Source: Cyclobacteriaceae bacterium (GTDB taxonomy: Bacteria; Bacteroidota; Bacteroidia; Cytophagales; Cyclobacteriaceae). From it: a DNA stretch of 14,147 bases. The notes beneath the pieces are model-generated. The model saw only the letters and a list, made by a program, of their open reading frames with translations, searched no databases and was not told the origin of the DNA. Made by a program: the position numbers and the translations under genes. Where the stretch lies: assembly GCA_029882725.1 (NCBI GenBank), contig JAOUKG010000010.1:1-14147 (forward strand). The letters are read 5' to 3'. Below, one piece after another: positions 14,100 through 14,147 of this stretch (positions are counted from its first letter, which is position 1; each line of letters begins with the position of its first letter).

Positions 14100-14147
14100 C
14101 CCCAAGGAAAACAACAGGTTTATGATAGGATTCTATTAGTTAACCCG

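Noticed and set aside
1..14147. CRISPR array, tRNA, rRNA or prophage genes
   Set aside because: No regularly spaced repeats, cloverleaf or phage structural genes were seen on either strand.

Overview
The window looks like chromosomal DNA of a member of the Bacteroidota, most likely the Flavobacteriia. The support is an A/T-rich base composition, exported proteins with short MKKI/MKKL signal peptides, a long-form IspH of the type usual in this group, a DUF2911 protein, a DUF5117/DUF4953 zinc protease, Bacteroidota-type promoter boxes (TAnnTTTG), and YD/RHS-core proteins with the YYPFGM...NRYLFNG...YETYYRGYDPALGR signature. No species can be named from the sequence alone.

Left part (1-7812), ordinary chromosome. 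A short degenerate receiver-domain protein (minus strand) is followed by two exported metallopeptidases transcribed together on the minus strand: an M28 carboxypeptidase Q-like enzyme, then a metzincin-type zinc protease ending at a strong hairpin terminator. On the plus strand there is an N-formylglutamate amidohydrolase-like enzyme with a Rid-family gene right behind it, a DUF2911 membrane-anchored protein, and ispH (isoprenoid synthesis). A previously easy-to-miss 35-residue membrane protein lies on the minus strand between the Rid gene and the DUF2911 gene, and it has its own promoter boxes.

Middle part (7813-12230), accessory island. It begins after ispH with a near-perfect 52-bp REP-like palindrome. 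It holds a row of displaced C-terminal tips of RHS-type polymorphic toxins, each followed by a candidate immunity gene: a HExxH metallopeptidase-like tip plus a lipoprotein; the last ~55 codons of a second toxin plus a lipoprotein-like gene; and an RHS-core fragment with an unrecognised toxin domain plus a two-helix membrane protein. Tips 1 and 3 share a 26-codon block that differs only at six synonymous positions, and both end in Gly-Asn-stop overlapping the start of the next gene. No full-length RHS gene is present. I therefore read this as an orphan tip/immunity store (silent donor cassettes and retained immunity) and not as an active secreted RHS protein. The island is closed on the right by the decayed left end of an IS3-family element.

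Right part (12231-14147). A RelE-type toxin gene broken by an amber codon overlaps its intact upstream antitoxin gene, which has a TATATTTG promoter box. Next is a LACTB/class C-type serine hydrolase lipoprotein. The last ~180 bases hold no gene, only a possible promoter directed off the right edge.
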